Part shown: positions 1 to 8,060 of the stretch, one piece after another | How the letters are laid out: each line of letters begins with the position of its first letter | How positions within the stretch are numbered: position 1 is the first letter of the stretch | NCBI RefSeq assembly: GCF_900113745.1 | Contig: NZ_FOQL01000002.1 | Location: forward strand, 186,001 to 250,000 | Length of the DNA: 64,000 nt | Origin: Pseudomonas guineae | GTDB taxonomy: Bacteria > Pseudomonadota > Gammaproteobacteria > Pseudomonadales > Pseudomonadaceae | Direction of reading: 5' to 3' | Notes under the pieces: generated by a model | Databases searched by the model: none | The model's input: the letters and a program-made list of their open reading frames with translations, nothing else | What the model was told of the DNA's origin: nothing | Program-made: the position numbers and the translations under genes

Positions 1-172
1 CCAGCGGTGCCATATCGGTGAGCTTGATAAAGCCGAGTTTGAGTTCGTCTTTTTCCAATTCGGCAGCGAGGCTTATCTGCAGGCTTAGCGGGTTGAGTAA
101 CAGCGCAGCGGCACAGCCGAAGCCAACCAAGGTTTTTTTCAGTAACGAACGGCGAGCATTGAAATGACGCAT
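1..172 (-). CDS. Nitrate-type ABC transporter substrate-binding protein, 5' part only
   Basis: Only the first 57 codons lie in the window; the gene runs off the left edge. The start is the ATG read leftward from 172. The N-terminus has a twin-arginine-like stretch (ARRSLLKK, residues 6-13), then a hydrophobic segment and Ala-rich cleavage region, so it is an exported protein, possibly via Tat. The mature start (DELKLGFIKLTDMAPL) is the typical opening of the CmpA/NrtA nitrate/bicarbonate-binding family. The family assignment is supported by the upstream sigma-54 promoter and ANTAR leader, which in Pseudomonas control assimilatory nitrate genes, and by nasST nearby. Related cyanate or taurine binding proteins cannot be excluded from so short a piece. 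Confidence 0.8.
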   Translation of the reverse strand, partial: MRHFNARRSLLKKTLVGFGCAAALLLNPLSLQISLAAELEKDELKLGFIKLTDMAPL

Positions 173-197
173 GGTGATTCCTCAAGTCTCAGAAACG

Positions 198-254
198 AAA
201 AAAGACGTCAACGGTCAACGCTGCCAGCTAGGACAGGTTGCCTTTGACGTCTTT
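198..254 (-). terminator. Leader terminator upstream of the nitrate-transport gene
   Basis: Read on the minus strand, an 11-base arm AAAGACGTCAA (254-244) pairs perfectly with TTGACGTCTTT (211-201) and is followed directly by a run of T. It lies between the sigma-54 promoter and the start codon at 172, so it would stop transcription in the leader unless it is prevented from forming. Its 5' arm is shared with the second ANTAR hairpin. Confidence 0.85.
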
Positions 255-286
255 GTCTATTCGTCCCGATCACCGCCGTTGGCGAT
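246..286 (-). promoter_or_regulatory. ANTAR two-hairpin antiterminator RNA (NasT target)
   Basis: Read on the minus strand, hairpin 1 (286-269) is a 6-bp stem ATCGCC/GGTGAT, with one mismatch, around the hexaloop AACGGC. Hairpin 2 (257-246) is a 3-bp stem GAC/GTC around the hexaloop AAAGAC. Both loops have A at position 1 and G at position 4, the known signature of RNAs bound by ANTAR proteins. Hairpin 2 uses the same bases as the 5' arm of the terminator, so the two folds exclude each other. The expected ligand is NasT, encoded at 3035-3613. NasT binding should allow read-through when nitrate or nitrite frees it from NasS. Confidence 0.82.
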
Positions 287-319
287 CTGAAGACGGGTGT
301 AAGGTCTTGAGAGGGTCAG

Positions 320-335
320 TGCAAGGGGCTTGCCA
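320..335 (-). promoter_or_regulatory. Sigma-54 (-24/-12) promoter of the nitrate-transport gene
   Basis: The minus strand reads TGGCAAG-CCCC-TTGCA, one base off the TGGCACG-N4-TTGCW consensus, with the invariant GG and GC at the right spacing. Transcription would start near 309 and give a leader of about 137 nt containing the ANTAR hairpins. Nitrogen control through NtrC is expected from known nas systems; I did not find a convincing NtrC site in the sequence upstream. Confidence 0.8.
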
Positions 336-483
336 GCTTTGTAAGGTGCCACACGTGCTATTGCATATAGGTCCTAAAGAGACCTCTATTGATTCTCGGA
401 TAGTTGATTAAACTTATTTAAATACAAGTCGTTAGGATCGAAACCTAATTATTTTTTTAGTTATTGAATAAATACCTGATCCG

Positions 484-603
484 TTACTCAACGCTTATCT
501 GCCAGCTCAAACGGGCACCATCGCGAACCATAGTCGTGCAGCTAAGCGCATGCTTGAACGCTTTTGGTTCGCTGGGTTTGGGTGCGAGGGCGACGCTGCG
601 CAT
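484..603 (-). CDS. Possible 39-residue ORF of unknown function
   Basis: A short ORF on the minus strand runs from ATG at 603 to TAA at 484, encoding 39 residues of mixed composition. It begins MRSVALAPKPSEPK and contains one Trp and one Cys. A GAGG sits only 2 bases before the ATG, or overlaps an alternative GTG, so its ribosome site is poor. It lies upstream of the nitrate-transport promoter, in the otherwise empty stretch from 336 to 663. No domain is recognised. It may be chance, or a gene remnant. Confidence 0.22.
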   Translation of the reverse strand: MRSVALAPKPSEPKAFKHALSCTTMVRDGARLSWQISVE

Positions 604-663
604 CACCTCATTTAGCTAGCGTCTTCATACACGGGCTGTGTAGGCGCACTGCTCGCTGCAGCG

Positions 664-981
664 TTACTGCGCAGCGGGTCGGCGCTGCGCTTCTTCGGTG
701 AACTCCTTTAGCCAGCGCAGCACCTCAACTGCTTCCCAGCGCGTGGGGTCAAACATGGCGTAGGCCAGGCCCTGGTAACCGACCACATCCAACTGGCGGT
801 GATACCCGGCACGCTGCAGTAAAGCTTCGATCTCCGCAAAGCAGGTGTTGAAGTGCACCCGGTTAAACGGTGTTTTGCCCTCGGTGACGATACCTTCAAG
901 CTGCAATTCATTGACGGTGACCCGGACTTTTTCCAGGGGCATGCGGTTTACGCTGTGTTTCAACTGCAGTACGTCGAGCAT
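664..981 (-). CDS. Conserved-looking small protein of unknown function, possibly SOS-controlled
   Basis: Encodes 105 residues, soluble and mildly charged, with no signal peptide or membrane segment. The ATG at 981 has a good ribosome site (AGGAG, 7-base spacer). The N-terminal third is rich in Val and Leu (MLDVLQLKHSVNRMPLEKVRV) and resembles a beta-strand region. The C-terminal part (RWEAVEVLRWLKEFTEEAQ) should be an amphipathic helix. I do not recognise a named domain. A near-consensus LexA box lies 88 bases upstream (1069-1084), which suggests induction on DNA damage. The box could also serve the divergent lipoprotein gene. Confidence 0.78.
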   Translation of the reverse strand: MLDVLQLKHSVNRMPLEKVRVTVNELQLEGIVTEGKTPFNRVHFNTCFAEIEALLQRAGYHRQLDVVGYQGLAYAMFDPTRWEAVEVLRWLKEFTEEAQRRPAAQ

Positions 982-1068
982 CTGGATACTCCTGTTAACC
1001 CCTTGTATGGGCCGTATTCAGGGTTGCGTGGTTGGCTGGGTGACGTGGCCAATGGTAACTGAAAAGCA

Positions 1069-1084
1069 CTGTACAAATAAACAG
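1069..1084. promoter_or_regulatory. LexA (SOS) box
   Basis: The sequence CTGTACAAATAAACAG fits the CTG-N10-CAG LexA operator. With its flanks it matches 16 of 20 positions of the classical TACTGTATATATATACAGTA form. On the minus strand a TATTAT -10-like hexamer lies just upstream, at 1095-1090, so LexA bound here would cover the start of a transcript toward the 664-981 gene. No equally good promoter was seen toward the lipoprotein at 1190. Confidence 0.75.
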
Positions 1085-1189
1085 TATTCGATAATAGTAA
1101 GTCCATGGCCTTAGTCGGCACCCACTCGATTACGCCCGTCATTCGTGCGAAAGCGAGTGGCGACAGGCACTGCAAAGGAGTCACTGACA

Positions 1190-1582
1190 ATGCAACAGAT
1201 GCTCATGACAATTGTGCTGTTCAGCCTTTTGGCCGGCTGTGCGCAACCGCAGCTTGATCAACCCAAAGCCAATGGCACCTATTTGGTGATCGAGAACAGC
1301 CAGGCCTGGGCCGTACTTGTATTCGACGGCATGCGTGTCGAAGAGCGTGGCACGGTGGTGGATGTGATCAAGCAACCTAATCAGGGCTCTGCTGTCGCGG
1401 CCAGTTATGTGATCGATACAGCTAACTGCGGGCGTGTGCAGTGGTTGAGCGAACGCTCGGATGCGGCCGATGGCCTAACCAATCGGATGTCGCTGCACAG
1501 CAGTAGCCAGCTGGGACAACGCGACTGTGTGATTACTGATGGCCTGAGCCGGGTGTGGACAGTGCTGGATTATTCGGGCTGA
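1190..1582 (+). CDS. Small lipoprotein of unknown function
   Basis: Encodes 130 residues from the ATG at 1190, chosen because AAAGGAG precedes it by 9 bases; an upstream in-frame start at 1145 would put 15 charged residues before the signal. The N-terminus MQQMLMTIVLFSLLAGC is a lipoprotein signal with lipobox LLAGC, so the mature protein is lipid-anchored at Cys17. The mature part contains two further Cys residues (in TANCGR and QRDCVI) that could form a disulfide. No domain is recognised. It stands alone: the next gene (alaC) is convergent. Confidence 0.8.
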   Translation: MQQMLMTIVLFSLLAGCAQPQLDQPKANGTYLVIENSQAWAVLVFDGMRVEERGTVVDVIKQPNQGSAVAASYVIDTANCGRVQWLSERSDAADGLTNRMSLHSSSQLGQRDCVITDGLSRVWTVLDYSG

Positions 1583-1618
1583 AGCGTCAGAGGGCACCCT
1601 TAGGTGCCCTCCGTGTGA

Positions 1619-2851
1619 TTACTCGCTGTCTGCCTTGGCCTTGTGCCCGGGTAACACGCCATCAGCGCGGAACATGCTCTTAATCCCGCGAATCGCCTGG
1701 CGGGTGCGATCCTGGTTTTCGATCAGGGCAAAGCGCACATGGTCATCGCCGTAATCACCGAAGCCAATGCCTGGGGAGACGCAGACCTTGGCTTCCAGCA
1801 GCAGCTTCTTCGCGAACTCCAGAGAGCCGAGATGAGCGTATTGCTGAGGGATTTTGGCCCAGACATACATCGAGGCTTTCGGGTTCTCAACCATCCAGCC
1901 CAGTTCATGTAGGCCCTTGACCAGCAAGTTGCGACGTTGGCGGTACTGCTCGGCGATATCGCGCACGCATTGCTGGTCGCCTTCCAGTGCCGCGATGGCC
2001 GCTACTTGCAGTGGGGTGAAGGTGCCATAGTCGTGGTAGCTCTTGATCCGCGCCAGAGCGTTTACCAGTTCCTTATTGCCAACCATAAAGCCGATGCGCC
2101 AACCGGCCATGTTGTAGCTTTTAGACAGGGTGAAAAACTCCACGGCGATGTCCTTGGCACCCGGCACCTGCATGATCGACGGGGCTTTCCAGCCGTCGTA
2201 GACGATATCGGCGTAGGCCAGGTCGTGGATCACCAGTACGTCATATTGCTTGGCCAGTGCCACCACGCGCTCGAAGAAATCCAGCTCCACGCATTGTGCG
2301 GTGGGGTTGGAGGGGAAGCCGAGGATCATCATCTTTGGCTTAGGAATCGACTCGCGAATCGCGCGCTCCAGCTCGGCGAAGAAATCCACGCCGGGAATCA
2401 GCGGCACCGAACGCACCTGAGCGCCGGCGATCACTGCGCCATAGATATGAATGGGATAGCTGGGGTTGGGCACCAGCACCGTATCGCCATGGTCCAGAGT
2501 AGCGAGCATCAGGTGGGCCAGGCCTTCCTTGGAGCCGATGGTGACAATGGCTTCGCTTTCCGGATCAATCTCGACCGCATAACGGTCTTTATACCAGCGC
2601 GATATAGCGCGGCGCAGACGCGGAATGCCGCGCGAGGTGGAGTAGCCATGGGTATCTTCACGCTGGGCGACCTGCACCAGTTTTTCAACGATGTGCGGCG
2701 GCGTGGGGCCATCCGGGTTGCCCATGCTGAAATCAATGATGTCCTCGCCACGGCGGCGCGCGGCCATCTTCAGCTCGGCAGTGATGTTAAACACGTAAGG
2801 GGGGAGTCGATCGATGCGCGCAAAGCGGCGCGGCGGACGTGAGTCAGTCAT
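1619..2851 (-). CDS. alaC: Alanine-type aminotransferase (AlaC/YfdZ family)
   Basis: Encodes 410 residues, a full-length class I/II PLP aminotransferase. The family includes E. coli AlaC, which makes alanine from pyruvate and glutamate in the cytosol. The PLP-binding lysine is K244 in [15 protein letters not shown], with the cofactor-contacting Asp in IHDLAYAD (about residue 210) and SNPT at about 181-184. The substrate cannot be read from sequence alone; related enzymes act on methionine, valine or glutamate donors. It follows nasT on the same strand after about 180 bases, and its 3' end converges on the lipoprotein gene. Confidence 0.88.
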   Translation of the reverse strand: MTDSRPPRRFARIDRLPPYVFNITAELKMAARRRGEDIIDFSMGNPDGPTPPHIVEKLVQVAQREDTHGYSTSRGIPRLRRAISRWYKDRYAVEIDPESEAIVTIGSKEGLAHLMLATLDHGDTVLVPNPSYPIHIYGAVIAGAQVRSVPLIPGVDFFAELERAIRESIPKPKMMILGFPSNPTAQCVELDFFERVVALAKQYDVLVIHDLAYADIVYDGWKAPSIMQVPGAKDIAVEFFTLSKSYNMAGWRIGFMVGNKELVNALARIKSYHDYGTFTPLQVAAIAALEGDQQCVRDIAEQYRQRRNLLVKGLHELGWMVENPKASMYVWAKIPQQYAHLGSLEFAKKLLLEAKVCVSPGIGFGDYGDDHVRFALIENQDRTRQAIRGIKSMFRADGVLPGHKAKADSE

Positions 2852-3034
2852 GTCTATCTCGCAAACGTAAGCGCCCGGAACCGTCCGAGCGACGTTGGCC
2901 AGTGCGCTGGCCAGATGGCGAAGATAAGCGGCGCGCCAGCCCGCTGTCTAGAGCAGTTGCCGGCAAATTTTGCAGCACAGCTGCAGGAACGCGCGGTACC
3001 TGCAGGCCGCCCGACCTATCGCCTGCAAGTCTCT

Positions 3035-3613
3035 TTAACTGCCAAGCATGTCATGCATGGCGATGATCTGTTCAGCGACTTGCGCCAGTTTCTGCTGGCG
3101 GCTCATGGCCTGGCGGCGCATCAAGGTGTAGGCCTGTTCCTCATCGCAGCTTTTCATCTTCATCAACAAACCCTTGGCCAACTCAATGCGCTTACGTTCA
3201 GCCAACTGTGCATCGCGCGCCTGCAACTGAGCGCGCAGTGCCTGGTCGCTTTCGAAGCGAGCCATGGCCACATCAAGGATCGGCTGCAGGCGCTGGGCGT
3301 GAATACCCTCGACAATATAGGCGCTGACGCCGCTTTGAATCGCCTGGCGCATAACGCCTGGGTCATGCTCGTCAGTGAACATCACAATCGGGCGCGGCTG
3401 GTCGCGGCTGACCAGCACCACCTGCTCCATCACATCGCGGCTGGGTGATTCGGTATCGATCAGAATCACATCAGGACGAACCGCCTCGACGCGCTCGGGC
3501 AAGTCGATGGTCAGTCCTGACTCATCAATCACCTCAAAGCCGGCCTCAATAAGTGCCGCTTTGAGGCGTCCAACTTTTTTTGGTGTGTCATTGATCAGCA
3601 GAATGCGCAGCAT
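3035..3613 (-). CDS. nasT: NasT: ANTAR-domain response regulator and antiterminator
   Basis: Encodes 192 residues. The receiver-like domain (about 1-120) starts LRILLINDTPKK and keeps an Asp in ILIDTES. The C-terminal ANTAR domain (about 125-188; AERKRIELAKGLLMKMK then AYTLMRRQAM) is the three-helix RNA-binding fold. NasT binds two-hairpin leader RNAs and prevents termination; NasS holds it inactive without nitrate or nitrite. The ATG at 3613 follows the nasS stop by one base, so the two are co-translated. Earlier in-frame starts would lie inside nasS and were rejected. The obvious target is the leader at 198-286. Confidence 0.93.
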   Translation of the reverse strand: MLRILLINDTPKKVGRLKAALIEAGFEVIDESGLTIDLPERVEAVRPDVILIDTESPSRDVMEQVVLVSRDQPRPIVMFTDEHDPGVMRQAIQSGVSAYIVEGIHAQRLQPILDVAMARFESDQALRAQLQARDAQLAERKRIELAKGLLMKMKSCDEEQAYTLMRRQAMSRQQKLAQVAEQIIAMHDMLGS

Positions 3614-3614
3614 A

Positions 3615-4811
3615 TTAGCGACTCTCCTGTTGGGCGCTGATCGGCGCATCAACCATGGCGTGCAGGGCAAAGCTGCGGGCATAGCCGGCCGGATCGTCGC
3701 CGTCCCAAATCTGGCCATCGAGCAATTGGCTGCTGCGCATCTCGCTCGGTACGGAGATACCGAGCGACTCGGCAGCCTGTCGATAAAGGTCGAGTTGTTG
3801 CACTCGTCGAGCGATGGCCAGGTAGTCCGGGTCGTCGCGCAGCAGGCCCCAGCGGCGAAACTGGGTCATAAACCACATGCCATCAGACAGGTAAGGCTGA
3901 TTCACTTCACCGCCGGCATGAAAGCGCAATGGGTGTGCGTCTTGCCAGGCATGGCCGAGACCGTCTTGGTAATGGCCAAGAAAGCGCGGCTGGATAGCCG
4001 AGAGTGGTGCGTCGACATACTCGCTGCCACTGAGCAGTTGAGCCGCGCTGCGTCGGTTTTCTTCACTCTCATCGATAAACCGACTGGCTTCCAGCACCGC
4101 CATGATCAAGGCTCGAGCACTGTTGGGGTGCTGCTCGGCAAATTGATGTGTGCAAGCCAAGACTTTCTCCGGGTGATCGGGCCATATCGCCTGGCTGGTG
4201 GTCAGGGTGCAGCCCATTTGTTCATCCACCGCCTGGGCGCTCCAGGGCTCGCCAACACAGAAACCATCGATGCGCCGTGCCTTGAGGTGGGCAAGCATTT
4301 GCGGCGGCGGCACGACGACGCTGTCGACATCTGTCAGCGGGTGAATGCCTTGACTGGCCAGCCAGTAATTCAGCCACATGGCGTGTGTACCGGTGGGGAA
4401 GGTCTGGGCGAATATTAATTTTGCGCCAGACTGGTGCGCGCGTTGCGCCAGTGCGCTAGCAGTGCTCACGCCGGCAGCTTGCAGCGCTGGCGATAGGTTA
4501 ATGCTCTGGCCGTTCTGGTTAAGGCCCATCAGCACGGCCATATCAGTGGCTGGCGCACCGCCGAGTCCCAATTGCACACCGTAGACCAGCCCGTAGAGGC
4601 TATGAGCGGCGTCCAACTCGCCGCTCAGTAATTTGTCGCGCAAAGTGGCCCAGGAGGCTTGGCGTTGCAGATTGAGGGTCAGCCCATGCTTCTCGGCAAA
4701 GCCTTGGGTAGCTGCGACGATGATGGAGGCGGCGTCGGTGAGGGCCATAAAACCGATCTTCAGAACTGGCTTTTCTGGCGCAGCGCTACGGCTGATGTCG
4801 TGCTCATTCAT
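3615..4811 (-). CDS. nasS: NasS: cytoplasmic nitrate/nitrite sensor
   Basis: Encodes 398 residues related to the NrtA/CmpA periplasmic nitrate-binding family. There is no signal peptide: the N-terminus is polar (MNEHDISRSAAPEKPV) before the conserved LKIGFMALTDAASI. That is the hallmark of NasS, which senses nitrate or nitrite in the cytosol and sequesters NasT. The ATG at 4811 is chosen because AGGAAAA precedes it; an ATG 8 codons earlier is less likely. It is the first gene of a nasS-nasT operon behind the sigma-54 promoter at 4938-4953. Confidence 0.92.
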   Translation of the reverse strand: MNEHDISRSAAPEKPVLKIGFMALTDAASIIVAATQGFAEKHGLTLNLQRQASWATLRDKLLSGELDAAHSLYGLVYGVQLGLGGAPATDMAVLMGLNQNGQSINLSPALQAAGVSTASALAQRAHQSGAKLIFAQTFPTGTHAMWLNYWLASQGIHPLTDVDSVVVPPPQMLAHLKARRIDGFCVGEPWSAQAVDEQMGCTLTTSQAIWPDHPEKVLACTHQFAEQHPNSARALIMAVLEASRFIDESEENRRSAAQLLSGSEYVDAPLSAIQPRFLGHYQDGLGHAWQDAHPLRFHAGGEVNQPYLSDGMWFMTQFRRWGLLRDDPDYLAIARRVQQLDLYRQAAESLGISVPSEMRSSQLLDGQIWDGDDPAGYARSFALHAMVDAPISAQQESR

Positions 4812-4937
4812 GGTGCTTTTCCTATGCCCGCACAAAAAAGTGCCGTACCGAGCGCCGAATTCAGTCTGCGATCAGAACGACACCATTGTCTATTTAAGCC
4901 GTTTCCGCCTTTGGAAACACTCTATGCCTCAAGTCAA

Positions 4938-4953
4938 AGCAAGCCATATGCCA
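4938..4953 (-). promoter_or_regulatory. Sigma-54 promoter of nasST
   Basis: The minus strand reads TGGCATA-TGGC-TTGCT, with exact TGGCA and TTGCT blocks and correct spacing. Predicted start is near 4927, about 115 bases before nasS. It lies between the acnB terminator and nasS, so nasST need not depend on read-through from acnB. Confidence 0.65.
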
Positions 4954-4985
4954 TGTGCTTGGCAGGACCCAGTGAGTCAGACAAT

Positions 4986-5013
4986 AAAAAGCCCCGCACA
5001 AGGCAGGGCTTTT
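4986..5013 (-). terminator. acnB terminator
   Basis: On the minus strand AAAGCCC pairs with GGGCTTT across a loop of about 14 bases and is followed by TTTTTATT. It starts about 30 bases after the acnB stop codon and separates acnB from nasST. Confidence 0.8.
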
Positions 5014-5043
5014 CTTTAACGTGCAACGCGATGCGTTGTTTCG

Positions 5044-7653
5044 TCAGGCTTGAACGACCGGGATGTTGGCGTTCGCAGCAGCTTCACGGAACTCGGCGAT
5101 CTGGTCGAAGCTCAGGTAGCGGTATACGTCCGCCGCCATGGTGTCGATTTCCTTCGCGTAGACCATGTACTCCTCAACACTCGGCAGTTTGCCGGTGATT
5201 GCAGCAACCGCCGCCAGCTCAGCCGAAGCCAGGTAGACGTTGGCACCATCACCCAGACGGTTGGGGAAGTTACGGGTTGATGTGGATACCACGGTGGAGT
5301 TCGGTTCAACGCGCGCCTGGTTACCCATGCACAGCGAGCAACCTGGCATTTCCAAACGTGCGCCAGCTTTACCGTAGATGCCGTAGTAGCCTTCCTCGGT
5401 CAGCTGATGCTGGTCCATCTTGGTTGGCGGCGACAGCCACAGGCGAGTCGGCAGCGAACCTTCGACTTTTTCCAGCAGCTTACCGGCGGCGCGGAAGTGA
5501 CCGATGTTGGTCATGCACGAACCGATGAACACTTCGTCGATCTTCTCACCGGCAACGCTCGACAGCAGACGAGCATCGTCTGGGTCGTTCGGGGCGCAGA
5601 GAACTGGCTCGTTAATGTCGGCCAGATCGATTTCGATGATTTCGGCGTACTCAGCGTCTTTGTCAGCCGTCATCAGCTTAGGCTCAGCCAACCACGCTTC
5701 CATCGCTTGCGCACGGCGTTCCATGGTGCGTGCATCGCCGTAGCCTTCACTGATCATCCAGCGCAGCAGGGTGATGTTCGAACGCAGGTACTCGGAGATC
5801 GCTTTTTCCGGCAGCTTGATGGTGCAACCAGCAGCCGAGCGCTCAGCGGAGGCGTCGGACAGCTCGAACGCTTGCTCAACCGTCAACTCGTCGAGGCCTT
5901 CGATTTCGAGGATGCGGCCGGAGAAGGCGTTAACTTTGCCCTTCTTCTCAACAGTCAGAAGGCCTTTCTGGATGGCGGCGTAAGGAATGGCATGGACCAG
6001 GTCACGCAGGGTGATGCCGGGCTGCAGCTTACCTTTGAAGCGCACCAAGATAGACTCTGGCATATCCAGCGGCATCACGCCGGTGGCAGCGGCGAACGCT
6101 ACCAGGCCGGAACCGGCTGGGAACGAAATGCCCATCGGGAAACGGGTGTGCGAGTCACCACCGGTACCGACGGTATCCGGCAGCAGCATGCGGTTCAACC
6201 AGCTGTGGATGATGCCGTCGCCTGGACGCAAAGACACGCCGCCACGGGTGCGGATGAAATCCGGCAGGGTGTGGTGGGTGGTGACATCGATTGGCTTCGG
6301 GTACGCCGCGGTGTGGCAGAACGACTGCATCACCAGATCAGCGGAGAAGCCTAGGCATGCCAGGTCTTTCAGCTCGTCACGGGTCATCGGGCCGGTGGTG
6401 TCCTGGGAGCCGACGGTAGTCATCTTCGGTTCGCAGTAGGTGCCAGGACGTACGCCTTGACCTTCGGCCAGGCCGCAGGCCTTACCAACCATCTTCTGCG
6501 CCAGGGTGAAACCCTTGGTGCTAGCAGCAGGCGGCTCAGGCAGCTTGAACAGATCGGTTGGGCCCAGGCCCAGCTCGGCACGGGCTTTCTCGGTCAAACC
6601 GCGACCGATGATCAGCGGGATACGGCCGCCTGCGCGCACTTCGTCAAGCAGAACCGGCGTCTTCATTTCGAAGGTAGTGAGGACTTCGTCGGTACCGTGC
6701 TTGCAGACTTTGCCGGCATGCGGGTACAGGTCGATCACGTCGCCCATGTGCATGTTCGACACGTCGAATTCGATTGGCAGAGCGCCAGCATCTTCCATGG
6801 TGTTGTAGAAGATTGGAGCGATCTTGCTGCCGAAGCAGAAGCCGCCAGCGCGCTTGTTAGGCACGTTCGGGATGTCGTCGCCGAAGAACCACAGCACCGA
6901 GTTGGTGGCGGATTTACGCGAGGAGCCGGTACCGACAACGTCACCCACGTAAGCGATCGGGAAACCTTCGCCACGCATGGTTTCAATTTGCTGCATAGGG
7001 CCAGTCACGCCTTGCTCGTCCGGCACGATGCCATCACGGGCCATTTTCAACATGGCTAGGGCGTGCAACGGGATGTCCGGGCGCGACCAAGCATCAGGCG
7101 CAGGGGACAGATCATCGGTGTTGGTTTCGCCGGTGACCTTGAATACGCGCAGGCTGATCTTGTCTGCCAGAGTCGGGCGGTTCTTGAACCACTCGCCGTC
7201 AGCCCAGGATTGCATCACACCTTTAGCGTGAGCATTGCCATTTTTGGCTTTTTCAGCAACGTCGTGGAAGGCGTCGAACATCAGCAGGGTGTGCTTCAGC
7301 TGTTCGGCGGTCACGCCAGCCAGTGCGCTGTCATCAAGCAGCTCAACCAGAGTGACGATGTTGTAACCGCCCTGCATGGTGCCCAGCAGTTCAACAGCGT
7401 GTTGCGTGCTGATTAGCGGGGAAGTGGCTTCGCCTTTGGCAACGGCAGAGAGGAAACCGGCTTTAACGTAGGCGGCTTCATCGACACCTGGCGGTACGCG
7501 GTTGGTGATCAGGTCGAGCAGAAAAGCTTCTTCGCCGGCTGGCGGGGATTTCAGCAGCTCGATCAGGCCTGCGGTTTGTTCGGCGTTCAGCGGCTGGGGC
7601 ACGATACCCTGAGCGGCACGCTCTGCTACATGTTTGCGGTAGGCTTCAAGCAC
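5044..7653 (-). CDS. acnB: Aconitate hydratase B (bifunctional with 2-methylisocitrate dehydratase)
   Basis: Encodes about 869 residues of the AcnB type, with an N-terminal HEAT-like domain and the swivel domain ahead of the catalytic core. It isomerises citrate and isocitrate in the TCA cycle and also serves the methylcitrate cycle. The [4Fe-4S] cysteines are visible in GSCMTNIGH and in GCSLCMGN near the C-terminus. The start is taken as GTG at 7653 (VLEAYRKHVAER), matching the E. coli N-terminus and preceded by GAGGGT with a 7-base spacer; in-frame ATGs at 7680 and 7668 are less likely. A long leader with a 16-bp inverted repeat precedes it. Confidence 0.96.
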   Translation of the reverse strand: MLEAYRKHVAERAAQGIVPQPLNAEQTAGLIELLKSPPAGEEAFLLDLITNRVPPGVDEAAYVKAGFLSAVAKGEATSPLISTQHAVELLGTMQGGYNIVTLVELLDDSALAGVTAEQLKHTLLMFDAFHDVAEKAKNGNAHAKGVMQSWADGEWFKNRPTLADKISLRVFKVTGETNTDDLSPAPDAWSRPDIPLHALAMLKMARDGIVPDEQGVTGPMQQIETMRGEGFPIAYVGDVVGTGSSRKSATNSVLWFFGDDIPNVPNKRAGGFCFGSKIAPIFYNTMEDAGALPIEFDVSNMHMGDVIDLYPHAGKVCKHGTDEVLTTFEMKTPVLLDEVRAGGRIPLIIGRGLTEKARAELGLGPTDLFKLPEPPAASTKGFTLAQKMVGKACGLAEGQGVRPGTYCEPKMTTVGSQDTTGPMTRDELKDLACLGFSADLVMQSFCHTAAYPKPIDVTTHHTLPDFIRTRGGVSLRPGDGIIHSWLNRMLLPDTVGTGGDSHTRFPMGISFPAGSGLVAFAAATGVMPLDMPESILVRFKGKLQPGITLRDLVHAIPYAAIQKGLLTVEKKGKVNAFSGRILEIEGLDELTVEQAFELSDASAERSAAGCTIKLPEKAISEYLRSNITLLRWMISEGYGDARTMERRAQAMEAWLAEPKLMTADKDAEYAEIIEIDLADINEPVLCAPNDPDDARLLSSVAGEKIDEVFIGSCMTNIGHFRAAGKLLEKVEGSLPTRLWLSPPTKMDQHQLTEEGYYGIYGKAGARLEMPGCSLCMGNQARVEPNSTVVSTSTRNFPNRLGDGANVYLASAELAAVAAITGKLPSVEEYMVYAKEIDTMAADVYRYLSFDQIAEFREAAANANIPVVQA

Positions 7654-7772
7654 AGTTATTACCCTCATCAGTGGTCCCATAGGCGTGTCCGGGACGCGAT
7701 CCAGATAAGCAACAAACCAAGCGCTTTGTGGCTTTATGGGCCGCTTAGCCGAGGTTTCGCTGCTTTCTTGCA

Positions 7773-7911
7773 GAAGCTGTTTTCAAAGTTTTACGCCGGC
7801 AGGACGGGTTGGATGAGGGCTGGTGACGCCCCTTGAAGGGTTGCTCAAGGGCCGGCACCAACATCGAACCTGCAGGATTGACTGTGCTCGTGACGCTTTG
7901 AAAACAGCTTC
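7773..7911 (-). repeat. Perfect 16-bp inverted repeat in the acnB leader
   Basis: GAAGCTGTTTTCAAAG at 7773-7788 and its exact complement at 7896-7911 are separated by 107 bases. If the promoter at 7945-7973 is right, both arms are in the acnB mRNA leader and could close a long stem around a GC-rich, internally structured insert. The stretch from 7654 to 8060 has no gene; apart from this repeat and the promoter I see only the short leader of the DUF1289 gene. Confidence 0.7.
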
Positions 7912-7944
7912 CAACGGACATTGCTGCCTATAAAAGGCCGGCTG

Positions 7945-7973
7945 ATTCTACTGGAAAGCTTTCATAAAGTTAA
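7945..7973 (-). promoter_or_regulatory. Likely sigma-70 promoter of acnB
   Basis: The minus strand reads TTAACT (7973-7968), 17 bases, TAGAAT (7950-7945). That is 4/6 and 5/6 matches to the -35 and -10 consensus. Start near 7938 would give a leader of about 285 nt before the GTG at 7653. Confidence 0.5.
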
Positions 7974-8060
7974 GCCAAAGGCCCCGCTTATATAGGGGTG
8001 ATCTGCCTTAGACAAAGGGCTAAGATGCCAGCCTGTCCGCCAGTAGCTATGCCTCTCCTT

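Noticed and set aside
1937..2842. A 301-codon ORF antisense to the aminotransferase gene
   Set aside because: No domain, no ribosome site, composition typical of an antisense shadow.
3375..4418. A 347-codon ORF antisense to nasT and nasS
   Set aside because: Spans two real genes on the other strand; no recognisable protein.
5407..6354. A 315-codon ORF antisense to acnB
   Set aside because: Low-complexity His/Gln/Arg-rich translation with no domain; shadow of a conserved enzyme.
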